Shown: in pieces, positions 1-7,894 of the stretch
Layout of the letters: every line of letters starts with the position of its first letter
Numbering within the stretch: the stretch's first letter is position 1
Assembly (NCBI RefSeq): GCF_009769165.1
Contig: NZ_CP043476.1
Span: 4,854,646-4,918,645 of the forward strand
Direction: 5' to 3'
Source of the DNA: Xanthomonas hyacinthi
GTDB taxonomy: Bacteria > Pseudomonadota > Gammaproteobacteria > Xanthomonadales > Xanthomonadaceae
Length of the DNA stretch: 64,000 nt
Notes under the pieces: model-generated
What the model saw: the letters and a program-made list of their open reading frames with translations, nothing else
What the model was told of the DNA's origin: nothing
Databases searched by the model: none
Translations under genes and position numbers: made by a program

Positions 1-759
1 GCCGGGGGCGCGCCGACCCTGGCGGTGGGCATCGCGCAGGTCCTGCACCAGCTGCTGCCGGGCGAGAACATGATGGCGTTCTGGTACCACTTCGCGATCC
101 TGTTCGAGGCGCTGTTCATCCTCACCGCGGTCGACGCCGGCACCCGCGCCGGGCGCTTCATGCTGCAGGACCTGCTCGGCAACTTCGTGCCGGCGCTGAA
201 GAGGACCGAGTCGTGGGGCGCCAACATCGTCGCCACCGGCGGCTGCGTGGCGCTGTGGGGCTACCTGCTGTACACCGGGGTCAAGGATCCGTACGGCGGC
301 ATCCGCACGCTGTGGCCGCTGTTCGGCATCTCCAACCAGATGCTCGCCGGCATCGCGCTGATGCTGGGCACGGTGGCGCTGTTCAAGATGAAGCGCGACC
401 GCTACGCCTGGGTCACCATCGTGCCGGCGACCTGGCTGCTGATCTGCACCACCTACGCCGGGCTGATCAAGATCTTCGATCCGAATCCGGCGCAGGGCTT
501 CCTGGCGCAGGCGCACAAGTTCCAGGACGCGATCGCCAGCGGCAGCATCACCGCGCCGGCCAAGACGGTGGCGCAGATGCAGCAGATCGTCACCAACGCC
601 TACGTCAACACCGGGCTGACCGCGTTGTTCCTGTTCGTGGTGCTCTCGATCCTGATCTACGCGGTCAAGACCATCCTCGCCGCGCGCCGCAACCCGCAGC
701 GCAGCGACAAGGAAACCGCGTACGTGGCGCTGCAGCCGCAGCAGATGGCGGACCTGTGA
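1..759 (+). CDS. cstA: Carbon starvation protein CstA, C-terminal part
   Basis: The open frame enters from the left edge, so only the last 252 residues are present; the full family is about 690 residues. CstA is an inner-membrane peptide/pyruvate transporter induced on carbon starvation. The visible part has several hydrophobic membrane segments (about residues 25-45, 75-92, 105-125, 135-157 and 205-225 of the fragment) and the typical CstA stretches [16 protein letters not shown] and [14 protein letters not shown]. The stop overlaps the start of a small YbdD/YjiX-type gene, the usual partner. Family assignment is secure; the substrate cannot be read from this fragment. Confidence 0.95.
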   Translation, partial: AGGAPTLAVGIAQVLHQLLPGENMMAFWYHFAILFEALFILTAVDAGTRAGRFMLQDLLGNFVPALKRTESWGANIVATGGCVALWGYLLYTGVKDPYGGIRTLWPLFGISNQMLAGIALMLGTVALFKMKRDRYAWVTIVPATWLLICTTYAGLIKIFDPNPAQGFLAQAHKFQDAIASGSITAPAKTVAQMQQIVTNAYVNTGLTALFLFVVLSILIYAVKTILAARRNPQRSDKETAYVALQPQQMADL

Positions 760-983
760 TGAGCAACGACCTGGTTCCGGTCGGCCAGTACCAGGCGCAC
801 CGCCGGCTGTGGCGGCGCCTGGTGCAGACCGCGCGGCTGTGCTGCGGCATCCCCGACTACGACAACTACGTGCGCCACGTGCTGGAAAAGCATCCCGACC
901 GGCAGCCGATGGACTACACGACCTTCTTCCGCGAGCGCCAGGAAGCGCGCTATGGCGGCAAGAGCGGGTTTCGCTGTTGTTGA
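759..983 (+). CDS. YbdD/YjiX family small protein
   Basis: A 74-residue soluble protein whose ATG overlaps the cstA stop (TGATG), so the two are translationally coupled. The sequence has the family core [18 protein letters not shown] and a C-terminal part with [24 protein letters not shown] cut here to its key residues: the aromatic pair at FF, and the final RYGGK. This family (PF04328) is nearly always encoded directly after CstA-type transporters and is thought to assist or modulate the transporter; its biochemical role is not established. It ends in a double cysteine. Confidence 0.9.
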   Translation: MSNDLVPVGQYQAHRRLWRRLVQTARLCCGIPDYDNYVRHVLEKHPDRQPMDYTTFFRERQEARYGGKSGFRCC

Positions 984-985
984 AA

Positions 986-1011
986 GGCCGGGAGTGGGGA
1001 TTCGGGATTGG
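986..1011. repeat. Dispersed GGGATT-type repeat
   Basis: Short G-rich run built from GGGATT/GGGGATT units directly after the ybdD-like gene. The same kind of run recurs at least seven more times in this window, always between genes. Confidence 0.6.
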
Positions 1012-1054
1012 TGGCAGCGCGGCCGCGCACAGTTTCGGCGCGGACGACAACCTT

Positions 1055-1116
1055 TGTGGGAGCGACTTCAGTCGCGACGCGCGTTACCGGTAACGCTTGT
1101 CGCGACTGATCGCTAC
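1055..1116. repeat. REP-like hairpin (copy 1)
   Basis: Imperfect inverted repeat: AGCGACTTCAGTCGCGAC at 1061-1078 against GTCGCGACTGATCGCT at 1099-1114, with an inner palindrome GCGTTACCGGTAACGC at 1081-1096. It lies between convergent genes and overlaps the last codons of the HAD hydrolase gene, so it may act as a bidirectional transcript-end hairpin. Same family as copies at 4126, 43522, 51445-51560 and 53978-54078. Confidence 0.75.
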
Positions 1117-1802
1117 GCCGCCGCCGCGCGCACCAGTGCAGCGTAAGTGTCCGGCAGCTGCCGCATCTGCTCCATCACCGCCGACACGCCGAGTTGGCGC
1201 AGGGTCTCGGCATGGCCCGACGGGATGTGCGCGGCGCCGGTGAAGCCGATCACGGTCATGCCCGCGGCCAGCGCCGCGCTGGCGCCGGTGGCGCTGTCCT
1301 CGATCACCAGGCACCGCGACGGCGCCGCGCCCAGCGTGTGCGCGGCCAGCAGGTACACATCCGGCGCCGGCTTCGGCCGCGCCACCATGTCGGCGCTGAA
1401 GATATTGCCGCCCACCCGCTCGGCGAGTCCGGCGCGCGCCACCGAGGCCACCACGCTGTGGCGCTGGCTGTTGGAGGCGACCGCCAGCGGTAGCGGTAGC
1501 GCCAGCAAGGCCTCGCGGACGCCCTCGATCGGCTGCACCTCGGCGGCGATCAACGCTTCGGAACGCTGCCGGATCTGGTCGAACAGGCCAGGCGGCAAGC
1601 GCACCGCGAAATGCCGCTGTACCCGCTCCACGATCTCGTGCGCGGTCTGGCCGAAGCTGCCGGCCAGGAAGGCCTCCAACGCGGCCCGCGGCACGTACGC
1701 GCCCAGCGCCTCGAGCATGACCCGGTCGGCCAGCACCTCGCTGTCGACGAGCACGCCGTCGCAGTCGCTGATCAACAGGTCGAAGGGGGTGGTCGCGGTC
1801 AT
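1113..1802 (-). CDS. HAD-superfamily phosphatase (YieH/phosphoglucomutase-like group)
   Basis: A 229-residue cytoplasmic haloacid dehalogenase-type phosphatase. Motif I is DCDGV at residues 13-17 (nucleophile D13, acid/base D15), motif II is SNS at 110-112, motif III lysine is K144 in KPAPDVY, and motif IV is the ED pair at 168-169. The helical cap (about residues 20-90) follows motif I, as in subclass IA enzymes such as beta-phosphoglucomutase and E. coli YieH (6-phosphogluconate phosphatase). The start at MTATT was chosen because the open frame upstream lacks family similarity. Substrate is not determinable. It stands alone, convergent with the gene to its left. Confidence 0.85.
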   Translation of the reverse strand: MTATTPFDLLISDCDGVLVDSEVLADRVMLEALGAYVPRAALEAFLAGSFGQTAHEIVERVQRHFAVRLPPGLFDQIRQRSEALIAAEVQPIEGVREALLALPLPLAVASNSQRHSVVASVARAGLAERVGGNIFSADMVARPKPAPDVYLLAAHTLGAAPSRCLVIEDSATGASAALAAGMTVIGFTGAAHIPSGHAETLRQLGVSAVMEQMRQLPDTYAALVRAAAA

Positions 1803-2114
1803 CGCAGGGGCCTCGGTGAAACCCGCATTATGCCAAGCTGCGCATGTACGCCGCCTGCGTGCGGCAGCGCCCACGCGCGCCGGCGCACGCCATGCGCCGC
1901 GTGGGCTGCGCAGCAATCAGGCGGCCGCCCGCTCCCGGCGCAAACCTTCGCTTCCAGTGAATCGGCGCTCCACCGCACCTGGCCCGTGCGCGGATCGCGC
2001 GAACGCTGTAACAAAACCTTACCGAACCGGTGTCGGACAGCTGCTAGCATGGGTCACGGTGGCAAGGATCGTCGTCACCGGCAACAGGAACGCGAACAGG
2101 AAAAGGAGCCCTCC
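1803..2114. other. Divergent intergenic region, HAD gene / effector pair
   Basis: 312 bases between divergently transcribed genes. The only signals I can point to are an AAAGGAG ribosome-binding site at 2102-2108 before the ankyrin gene and AT-richer stretches near 1825-1840 and 2005-2050 that could hold promoters. No convincing ORF or RNA. Confidence 0.5.
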
Positions 2115-2882
2115 ATGCGCAAGCAGTTCCCCGTCCTGATCGCGCTTGCGACCTCGATGTCCATCTCGGTCTCATGCGCCGCCCCGCCCGGCGCCAAGGA
2201 GCAATCTGCCATGTCAGCCACGCTGCAGGATCACTCGGTCGCGTTCCGCGATCCCCACCTCGCCGACATCGCCGCCGCCGTCGCGCGCGGCGACGCCGCC
2301 CGTATCGCCGCACTGGCCCCGGGCGTGGACCTGTCCGCGCACGGCGATCAGAACGTCACCCTGCTCGAATACGCGATCTGGAACGAACAGCCGCGCGCGC
2401 TTGGCGCGCTGCTGGACGCCGGCGCCAACCCGGCCGAACCGGGCATGGACCAGGAAACCGTGGTGCACATGGCGGCGATGGCCAAGGACCCGCACTACCT
2501 GAGGATCCTGCTGCAGCACGGTGCGCCGGTCGATCCGGTCAGCGCGCGCGGCAACTGGACGCCGCTGTTCCGCGCGGTGCAGAGCAAGCGCGACGAACAG
2601 ATTCAATTGCTGCTGCAGGCCGGCGCCGATCCGCATCGGGTCGATGCCAGCGGCAACTCGCTGCTGCACCTGGCCGCGCAGAGCAGCGCCGGCAATCCGT
2701 GGGTGCTGAAACTGCTGCAGGCCGGGGTCGATCCGGGCCTGCGCAACGCGCAGCAGAAGACCTTCCAGGCGTATTTCTTCGCCACGCCCGAGCGCCTGCT
2801 CAACAGCACTGCGCAGCAGACCCGCACGGCAGTGCGCGAGTGGTTGAGCGCCCACGCCATTCCCCTGGAAGCGGCCCGCTGA
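2115..2882 (+). CDS. Exported ankyrin-repeat protein, candidate immunity protein for the downstream lipase effector
   Basis: 255 residues. An N-terminal hydrophobic signal (about residues 5-20) ends near a cysteine (C21) in a weak, non-canonical lipobox, so it may be a periplasmic lipoprotein. Residues about 60-215 form ankyrin repeats, seen in LLDAGANP, ILLQHGAPVDP, NWTPLFRAV, LLLQAGADPHRVDASGNSLL and LLQAGVDPG. A good ribosome-binding site (AAGGAG) precedes the ATG. It lies 34 bases upstream of a lipase carrying a type IV secretion recruitment domain. In Xanthomonadales such effectors are usually encoded beside a periplasmic immunity protein, so that role is inferred from export and position; ankyrin proteins serving as lipase-effector partners are known from other secretion systems. 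Confidence 0.75.
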   Translation: MRKQFPVLIALATSMSISVSCAAPPGAKEQSAMSATLQDHSVAFRDPHLADIAAAVARGDAARIAALAPGVDLSAHGDQNVTLLEYAIWNEQPRALGALLDAGANPAEPGMDQETVVHMAAMAKDPHYLRILLQHGAPVDPVSARGNWTPLFRAVQSKRDEQIQLLLQAGADPHRVDASGNSLLHLAAQSSAGNPWVLKLLQAGVDPGLRNAQQKTFQAYFFATPERLLNSTAQQTRTAVREWLSAHAIPLEAAR

Positions 2883-2916
2883 GGCGGGCGTTCGCAGCAC
2901 ACGCAAGGAGCCGCGC

Positions 2917-4113
2917 ATGAGCACGAACGATCTTCCCGACACCGCCGCCTCCGCCCCCTTTGCCGAGGCCGTCCGCAGCCAGCAGCCGCAGCCGGTGGAC
3001 ACGCAACTTCCGACCTTGCTGCAGGACCTCTACAGCACCGCCGCCCAGCGCCGCGCCGGCGGCGCGGAAAGCTTCGCCACGCTGCCCGACGGCTGGACCC
3101 GCCTGGACGATGGCGCGGTGCAGCGCGCCGGCATCGACCCGAGCATGCTGCACGACGCCAAGAGCGGCTTCGACGCGGCGTTCTACCGCAACGCGCAGGG
3201 CAACGTGGTGCTGGCGTTCTGCGGCACCGACGAAGGCAAGGACTGGAAGCACAACATCGGCCAGGGCCTGGGCTTTGCCGACGCGCAATACGCCTCGGCG
3301 ATCCAGCTCGGCAGCCAGGCCAGGCAGGCCTTCGGCCAGGATCTGATGATCTCCGGGCATTCGCTCGGCGGCGGCCTGGCCGCGGCCGCGGCGATGCTCA
3401 ACGACGTGCCGGCGGTCACCTACAACGCCGCCGGGGTCAACGACCGCACCCTGGAGCGCGAAGGCCTGGATGCGTCGGCGGCCAAGGCCTATGCCGCCGA
3501 CGGCCTGATCCGCGGCTACCACGTCAAGAACGAACTGCTGACCCACCTGCAGGAAGACAGCATCCCGCTGAAGTGGGCGATGCCCGACGCCGCCGGCCAG
3601 CAGATCCAGCTGCCCGACCCGGATCCGCTGTCGTTCGGCCAGCGTCTGGTGCCGGGGATGATGCTCAAGCATCGCCTGGACCTGCACGGCATCGATTCGG
3701 TGATCAAGGCGCAGGAACTGGAATCGCAGAGCCACACGCAGACCCAGGAACGGGCGATGCCGACCGGTAGCCGCCTGTTCAACGATGCGGTGGTGCAGCT
3801 GGACGGGCAGCGCGCGCGGCTCGGCCTGCGCGACGATGCGCAGTTTCTCAACACCGCCGCCAGCGTCGCCGCGCAGGCCGGCCACGATGGCCTGAAACAG
3901 ATCGACCAGCTGATGCCCAGCCGCGACGGCGACCGCCTGTTCGCGGTGCAGGGCCGCGCCGACGACCCGGCGCATCTGCGCAGCCAGGTGCACACCGCGG
4001 CGGCGGCGAGCGAACCGGCACAGGCCAATGTCGGCCAGTTGCAGCAGCAGAACCTGCAGGCGAACGCGCCGCAGCAGGAAGAGCAGCAGCGCCGGGTCGC
4101 GCTTCAGCAATAG
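2917..4113 (+). CDS. Putative type IV secretion system lipase effector with XVIPCD tail (X-Tfe)
   Basis: 398 residues, no signal peptide. The N-terminal two thirds is an alpha/beta-hydrolase of the lipase class 3 type: nucleophile elbow GHSLGGG with S149, preceded by VVLAFCGTDEGKDW, a typical oxyanion-side strand. Residues about 285-398 match the Xanthomonadales VirB-interacting protein conserved domain: LFAVQGRADDPAHLRSQV, followed by the NVGQLQQQNLQ element and a glutamine-rich end. That domain recruits toxins to VirD4 of the antibacterial X-T4SS. The expected role is therefore to be injected into neighbouring bacteria and hydrolyse phospholipids. The T4SS itself is not in this window. Upstream ankyrin protein is the likely immunity partner. 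The lipase specificity is inferred. Confidence 0.85.
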   Translation: MSTNDLPDTAASAPFAEAVRSQQPQPVDTQLPTLLQDLYSTAAQRRAGGAESFATLPDGWTRLDDGAVQRAGIDPSMLHDAKSGFDAAFYRNAQGNVVLAFCGTDEGKDWKHNIGQGLGFADAQYASAIQLGSQARQAFGQDLMISGHSLGGGLAAAAAMLNDVPAVTYNAAGVNDRTLEREGLDASAAKAYAADGLIRGYHVKNELLTHLQEDSIPLKWAMPDAAGQQIQLPDPDPLSFGQRLVPGMMLKHRLDLHGIDSVIKAQELESQSHTQTQERAMPTGSRLFNDAVVQLDGQRARLGLRDDAQFLNTAASVAAQAGHDGLKQIDQLMPSRDGDRLFAVQGRADDPAHLRSQVHTAAAASEPAQANVGQLQQQNLQANAPQQEEQQRRVALQQ

Positions 4114-4125
4114 ACCGCGGCGAAT

Positions 4126-4201
4126 CCCCTGTAGGAGCGGCTTCAGCCGCGACAGAACGTATCGGCAACGCCCGTCGCGGCTGAAGCCGCTCCTACAGGG
4201 G
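4126..4201. repeat. REP-like hairpin (copy 2), perfect 28-bp arms
   Basis: Perfect inverted repeat: arm 4126-4153 (CCCCTGTAGGAGCGGCTTCA and eight further bases) pairs with 4174-4201, loop 20 bases. It sits exactly between two convergent genes, and could end both transcripts or stabilise their 3' ends; there is no T-tract. Confidence 0.85.
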
Positions 4202-4213
4202 CATGACGGTGCG

Positions 4214-5443
4214 CTACGGCGCTCCCGCCATCGCGCGCAAGGCGATCCCGACCAGATACGCCAGATAGGTGCCGGTGGCATAGCCCATCGTGCCCAGCAG
4301 CACGCCGACCGGCGCCAGCGCTGGATGGAACGCCGCGGCCACCACCGGCGCCGAGGCCGGACCGCCGACGTTGCTCTGCGAGCCGATCGCGAAATAGAAG
4401 AACGGCACCCGCAGCAGCTTGCCCAGCGCCAGCAACAGCAGGATGTGCACGCACAGCCAGATCAGCCCGAGCAGGAAGATCCACGGCCGGTCGAACAGCG
4501 CCAGCAGGTCCATCTGCATGCCGATGCAGGCGATCAGGAAATACAGCAGCAGCGAGCCGATGCGCGAGGCGCCGGCGCCTTCCAGGGTGCGCGCGCGGGT
4601 GAAGCTCAGCAGCAGGCCGATCGTGGTGGACAGCACCACCACCCACACGAACGGCGAGCCGAGGCTGAACTGCTTGGCCCAGACCACGTTGGCCGCGAAC
4701 CACGCCGCGGTCGGCGCCGCGATCGCGTGCGCCAGGCCGACCGCGCCGAACGCGAGGCCGACGATCAGCATCAGGTCGGTCAGGCTGGCGACGCGCTCGT
4801 GCTGCGCCTGGAACTGCGCGATGCGCTGTTTCAGATCGTCGATGCCGCGGGTGTCGGCGCCGCTGCGCGCATCGATCGCCGCCGCGCGCGGGGCGAGGAA
4901 GATCAGCAAGGCCATCCACACGTAACCGACGCCGACATCGACCACCGCGAACTGGCCGAAGGTGGTGGCATCGACGTTGAACACCTCGCGCATCGCCAGC
5001 ATGTTGGCGCCGCCGCCGATCCAGCTGCCGGCCAGTGCGGCCATGCCCGCCCAGGTATCGCCGGCCACCGTGGCCGGATGCAGCCACTGCATCAGCTGGA
5101 ACGCGACCACCGCACCGAGCATGATGCTGAAGGAGGCGCCCAGATACATCGCCACCAGCTTGGGACCCAGGCGCAGGATGCCTTTCAGGTCGATGGTGAG
5201 GGTCAGCAGCACCAGTGCCGCCGGCAGCAGCACGTCGCGCGCGACCGGGTCGTACAGGCGGTTGTGCTGCCCGTCGATCAGGCCGACGGTGTTGTAGATG
5301 CCGGGAATCAGGTAGCACAGCAGCAACGCGGGCACCACGCCGTAGAAGCGCTTCCAGAATCCGCGCGGCCGCGCCGCGGTCCAGAACACCGCGCCGAGCG
5401 TGGCGGCGATCAGGCCGAAGATGACGATGTCGTTGTGGATCAT
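4214..5443 (-). CDS. DUF819 family integral membrane protein
   Basis: 409 residues, hydrophobic throughout with about ten to eleven predicted membrane helices. It matches the DUF819 (YjcL-like) family: the segments AALAGSWIGGGANMLAMRE near residue 140 and IGSQSNVGGPASAPVVAAAF near residue 355 are the two related glycine-rich repeats of this group. Distant similarity to sodium/solute symporters is generally assumed, but no substrate is known. Residues about 190-225 form a charged cytoplasmic loop with a possible coiled coil. It is not clearly in an operon; the preceding S9 peptidase gene ends 174 bases upstream on the same strand. Confidence 0.85.
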   Translation of the reverse strand: MIHNDIVIFGLIAATLGAVFWTAARPRGFWKRFYGVVPALLLCYLIPGIYNTVGLIDGQHNRLYDPVARDVLLPAALVLLTLTIDLKGILRLGPKLVAMYLGASFSIMLGAVVAFQLMQWLHPATVAGDTWAGMAALAGSWIGGGANMLAMREVFNVDATTFGQFAVVDVGVGYVWMALLIFLAPRAAAIDARSGADTRGIDDLKQRIAQFQAQHERVASLTDLMLIVGLAFGAVGLAHAIAAPTAAWFAANVVWAKQFSLGSPFVWVVVLSTTIGLLLSFTRARTLEGAGASRIGSLLLYFLIACIGMQMDLLALFDRPWIFLLGLIWLCVHILLLLALGKLLRVPFFYFAIGSQSNVGGPASAPVVAAAFHPALAPVGVLLGTMGYATGTYLAYLVGIALRAMAGAP

Positions 5444-5448
5444 TGGGA

Positions 5449-5615
5449 AGCCGGGACTCGGGACAGGGGAATCGGGACTCGCAAGAGCAAAGCCGGACGG
5501 CGCGAACGCGAGCGCCGCGCCATCGATCGACGCAGCGGATGGAATGGGTCACTCATCCGTGAGACCAGTCCCGAGTCCTGAGTCCAAATCCCGAATCCCG
5601 AATCCCCAATCCCGG
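5449..5615. repeat. GGGATT-type repeats, two inverted runs
   Basis: One run (about 5449-5484, GGGACT/GGGAATC units) and a second in opposite orientation (about 5566-5615, ATCCCGAATCCC units) flank an unremarkable spacer between the DUF819 and S9 peptidase genes. Together they could pair into a long imperfect hairpin. Confidence 0.6.
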
Positions 5616-5617
5616 CA

Positions 5618-7687
5618 TCACTGCCCGATATGCTGCTTCAACCAGCCATTCACCGTGTCGTGCCACAGGATGCTGTTCTGCGGCTTCAGCACCCAGTGGT
5701 TCTCGTCCGGGAAGTACAGGAACTTGGATTCGATGCCCTTGCGCTGCAGCGCACTGAACGCGGCCAGGCCCTGCTCCACCGGGATGCGGAAATCCTGCTG
5801 GCCGTGGATCACCAGCATCGGCACCTTCCACTTGTCCACGTGCAGCACCGGGTTGAACTTCTCGTAGCCGGCCGGGTTCTGCCACGGCGTGCCGCCGTTC
5901 TCCCACTCGCTGAACCACAGTTCCTCGGTGGCGTAGCCCATCGTGCGATTGTCGAACACGCCATCGTGGTCGACCAGGCACTTCCACGGCTGGTTCCAGT
6001 TGCCGGCCATCCAGTACACCATGTAGCCGCCGTAGCTGGCGCCGAGCGCGCAGGCCTTGTCGCCGTCCAGGAATGTGTACTGCTGCTGCGCCGCGGCCCA
6101 GCCCTTCTGCAGGTCTTCCAGCGGGCGGTCGCCCCAGTGCTGGCTGATCGCATCGGTGAACGCCTGGCCGTAGCCGGTGGAGCCGTGGAAATCGACCATC
6201 ACCACCGCGTAGCCCTGCCCCGCATAGGTCTGCGGATTCCAGCGGTTGCTCCAGCCGTTGCCGAAACTGCCCTGCGGACCGCCATGGATCAGGAACGCCA
6301 CCGGATAGGTCTTGCCTTCCTGGTAGTTCCACGGCTTGACCACGTAGCCGTGCACGGTCTCGTCGTTCCAGCCCTTGAACTGGAACTGCGCGTAGTCGCC
6401 GAAGGCCACGTCCGGCAGCTGTTCGCCGGCGCTGGCGGTGATCGCACGCGGATGCTGGCCATCGGCATCGGCGACGAACACCTGGTCGCCGCTCTTGAGG
6501 CTGTTGCGGGTGTAGGCCAAGGTGCTGCCGGCGAGCGCCGGCGCGCCGACATGGCCGTCGGCGACGACGGCCGCGACCTTGCCGCTGGCCACGTCCACCA
6601 CGAACAGCGGATGCTGGCCGAGGTCGTCGGCGGTGGTGTACAGCGTGGCGCCGTCGTGCGAAAGCACGATCTCGCCGGCCGAGCGGTCCCACTGCGGCGC
6701 GATCTCGCGGGTCTTGCCGCTGGCCACATCCATCGCCATCAGCCCGAAGCGGTCGGCCTCGAAACCCGGACGCTGCATCGCGCGGTAGTACAGGGTCTTG
6801 CCGTCGGCGGAGAATACCGGGCCGGCGTCCCATGCGAGGTTGGCCGCGGTCAGGTTGATCGGCGCCGCCTTGCCCGCCGCATCCAGCCGGTACAGGTCGA
6901 AGTTGGTCGACCACGGCTCCTCGCGCCCGGCCACACGCACGCTGGCGACCAGCGATTGCCCGTCCGGCGCCCAGGTGTAGTCCTCGCTGCCGCCGAACGG
7001 CTTGGACGCAATGTCGCCGGCCAGGGTCACGCTGATCGCCGAGGCGCCGAGCACCGGCTTGGCCTTGGCGTCGCCGGGCAGCGGCGCGACGAACAGGCTG
7101 TTGCGGCGGCCGTCGTTCCAGGTGTCCCAGTGGCGCACGAACAACTGGTCGAACACCACGCCGCTGGCCTTGGCGTTCTTCTTCGCATCCAGCCGCTTCT
7201 GCGTGCAACCCAGGTCCGAGCCGCAGTCCTGGAACACGCCGGCGCTGAAGGCGACGCGGTCGCCCTGCGGGGCGACGTGGTAGCTGTCCACGTCCAGCGC
7301 GAAGTCGGTGAGCTGGCGCGGCGCGCCGCCGGCCAGCGGCAGCGCGTACAACTGCTGGCGGCCGGACTTGGCGCTGAGGAAGTACACGGTCTTGCCGTCG
7401 GCCGACAGCTCCGGCGAATTGACGTTCCAGCCGTCCGGGGTCAGCCGCTTCGGCGGCGCCGCATCGCGGGTGCGCAGGTCGCGCAGCCACAGCCCGGTGC
7501 TGGCCTTGTCGCTGGCCTTGTCCAGTTGCCGCTTGGCGAAGATCACGCTGCCGCCATCCGGAGTCAGCAACGGCGAGGACACCCGCTCCAGCGCCACCAT
7601 GTCGCGGACATCGAAACCGCGGGTCGCCGCCAGCGCAGGCAGCGCGGTCAGCAGGCACAGGGGCAGCAAGGCGTAGCGCAAGGTCAT
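5618..7687 (-). CDS. Secreted S9-family prolyl-oligopeptidase-type peptidase
   Basis: 689 residues beginning with a signal peptide (MTLRYALLPLCLLTALPALA, cleavage after the last alanine). Residues about 40-420 are WD40-like beta-propeller repeats with SADGKT-type motifs; the C-terminal alpha/beta-hydrolase domain has S551 in GASYGGYM, D632 in HGQQDFRIP and H664 in DENHW. Domain order and triad spacing fit the dipeptidyl/acylaminoacyl peptidase branch. It would act in the periplasm or outside the cell on short peptides. The neighbour encoding an OPT oligopeptide transporter, also on this strand, suggests a shared peptide-scavenging role. The start was placed at the signal peptide, not at the longer open frame. 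Confidence 0.92.
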   Translation of the reverse strand: MTLRYALLPLCLLTALPALAATRGFDVRDMVALERVSSPLLTPDGGSVIFAKRQLDKASDKASTGLWLRDLRTRDAAPPKRLTPDGWNVNSPELSADGKTVYFLSAKSGRQQLYALPLAGGAPRQLTDFALDVDSYHVAPQGDRVAFSAGVFQDCGSDLGCTQKRLDAKKNAKASGVVFDQLFVRHWDTWNDGRRNSLFVAPLPGDAKAKPVLGASAISVTLAGDIASKPFGGSEDYTWAPDGQSLVASVRVAGREEPWSTNFDLYRLDAAGKAAPINLTAANLAWDAGPVFSADGKTLYYRAMQRPGFEADRFGLMAMDVASGKTREIAPQWDRSAGEIVLSHDGATLYTTADDLGQHPLFVVDVASGKVAAVVADGHVGAPALAGSTLAYTRNSLKSGDQVFVADADGQHPRAITASAGEQLPDVAFGDYAQFQFKGWNDETVHGYVVKPWNYQEGKTYPVAFLIHGGPQGSFGNGWSNRWNPQTYAGQGYAVVMVDFHGSTGYGQAFTDAISQHWGDRPLEDLQKGWAAAQQQYTFLDGDKACALGASYGGYMVYWMAGNWNQPWKCLVDHDGVFDNRTMGYATEELWFSEWENGGTPWQNPAGYEKFNPVLHVDKWKVPMLVIHGQQDFRIPVEQGLAAFSALQRKGIESKFLYFPDENHWVLKPQNSILWHDTVNGWLKQHIGQ

Positions 7688-7767
7688 CGGGCGTCTCCGG
7701 AATACGGCAAAACGTCGATGGTAGGCGGCTGGGTGGGCGCGGTGCAAAGGCATGAAGTCATGGAGGG

Positions 7768-7800
7768 GCCGGGAGTTGGGATTCGGGATTGGGGATTCGC
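7768..7800. repeat. GGGATT-type repeat
   Basis: GGGAGTTGGGATTCGGGATT and following units in the S9 peptidase upstream region; member of the dispersed family described at 986. Confidence 0.6.
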
Positions 7801-7842
7801 AGGAGCGGGCTGCGTGTTGCGCTTGTGGGCGATCGACCATAA

Positions 7843-7874
7843 ACACGAAGCCCGGCGCAGGCCGGGCTTCGTGT
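7843..7874 (-). terminator. Hairpin terminator after the OPT gene
   Basis: Perfect 14-bp stem: ACACGAAGCCCGGC at 7843-7856 pairs with GCCGGGCTTCGTGT at 7861-7874, loop GCAG. On the minus strand it follows the OPT stop by 20 bases and runs into TTT. Confidence 0.85.
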
Positions 7875-7894
7875 CTTACCGAGTGTGTTGGCGC

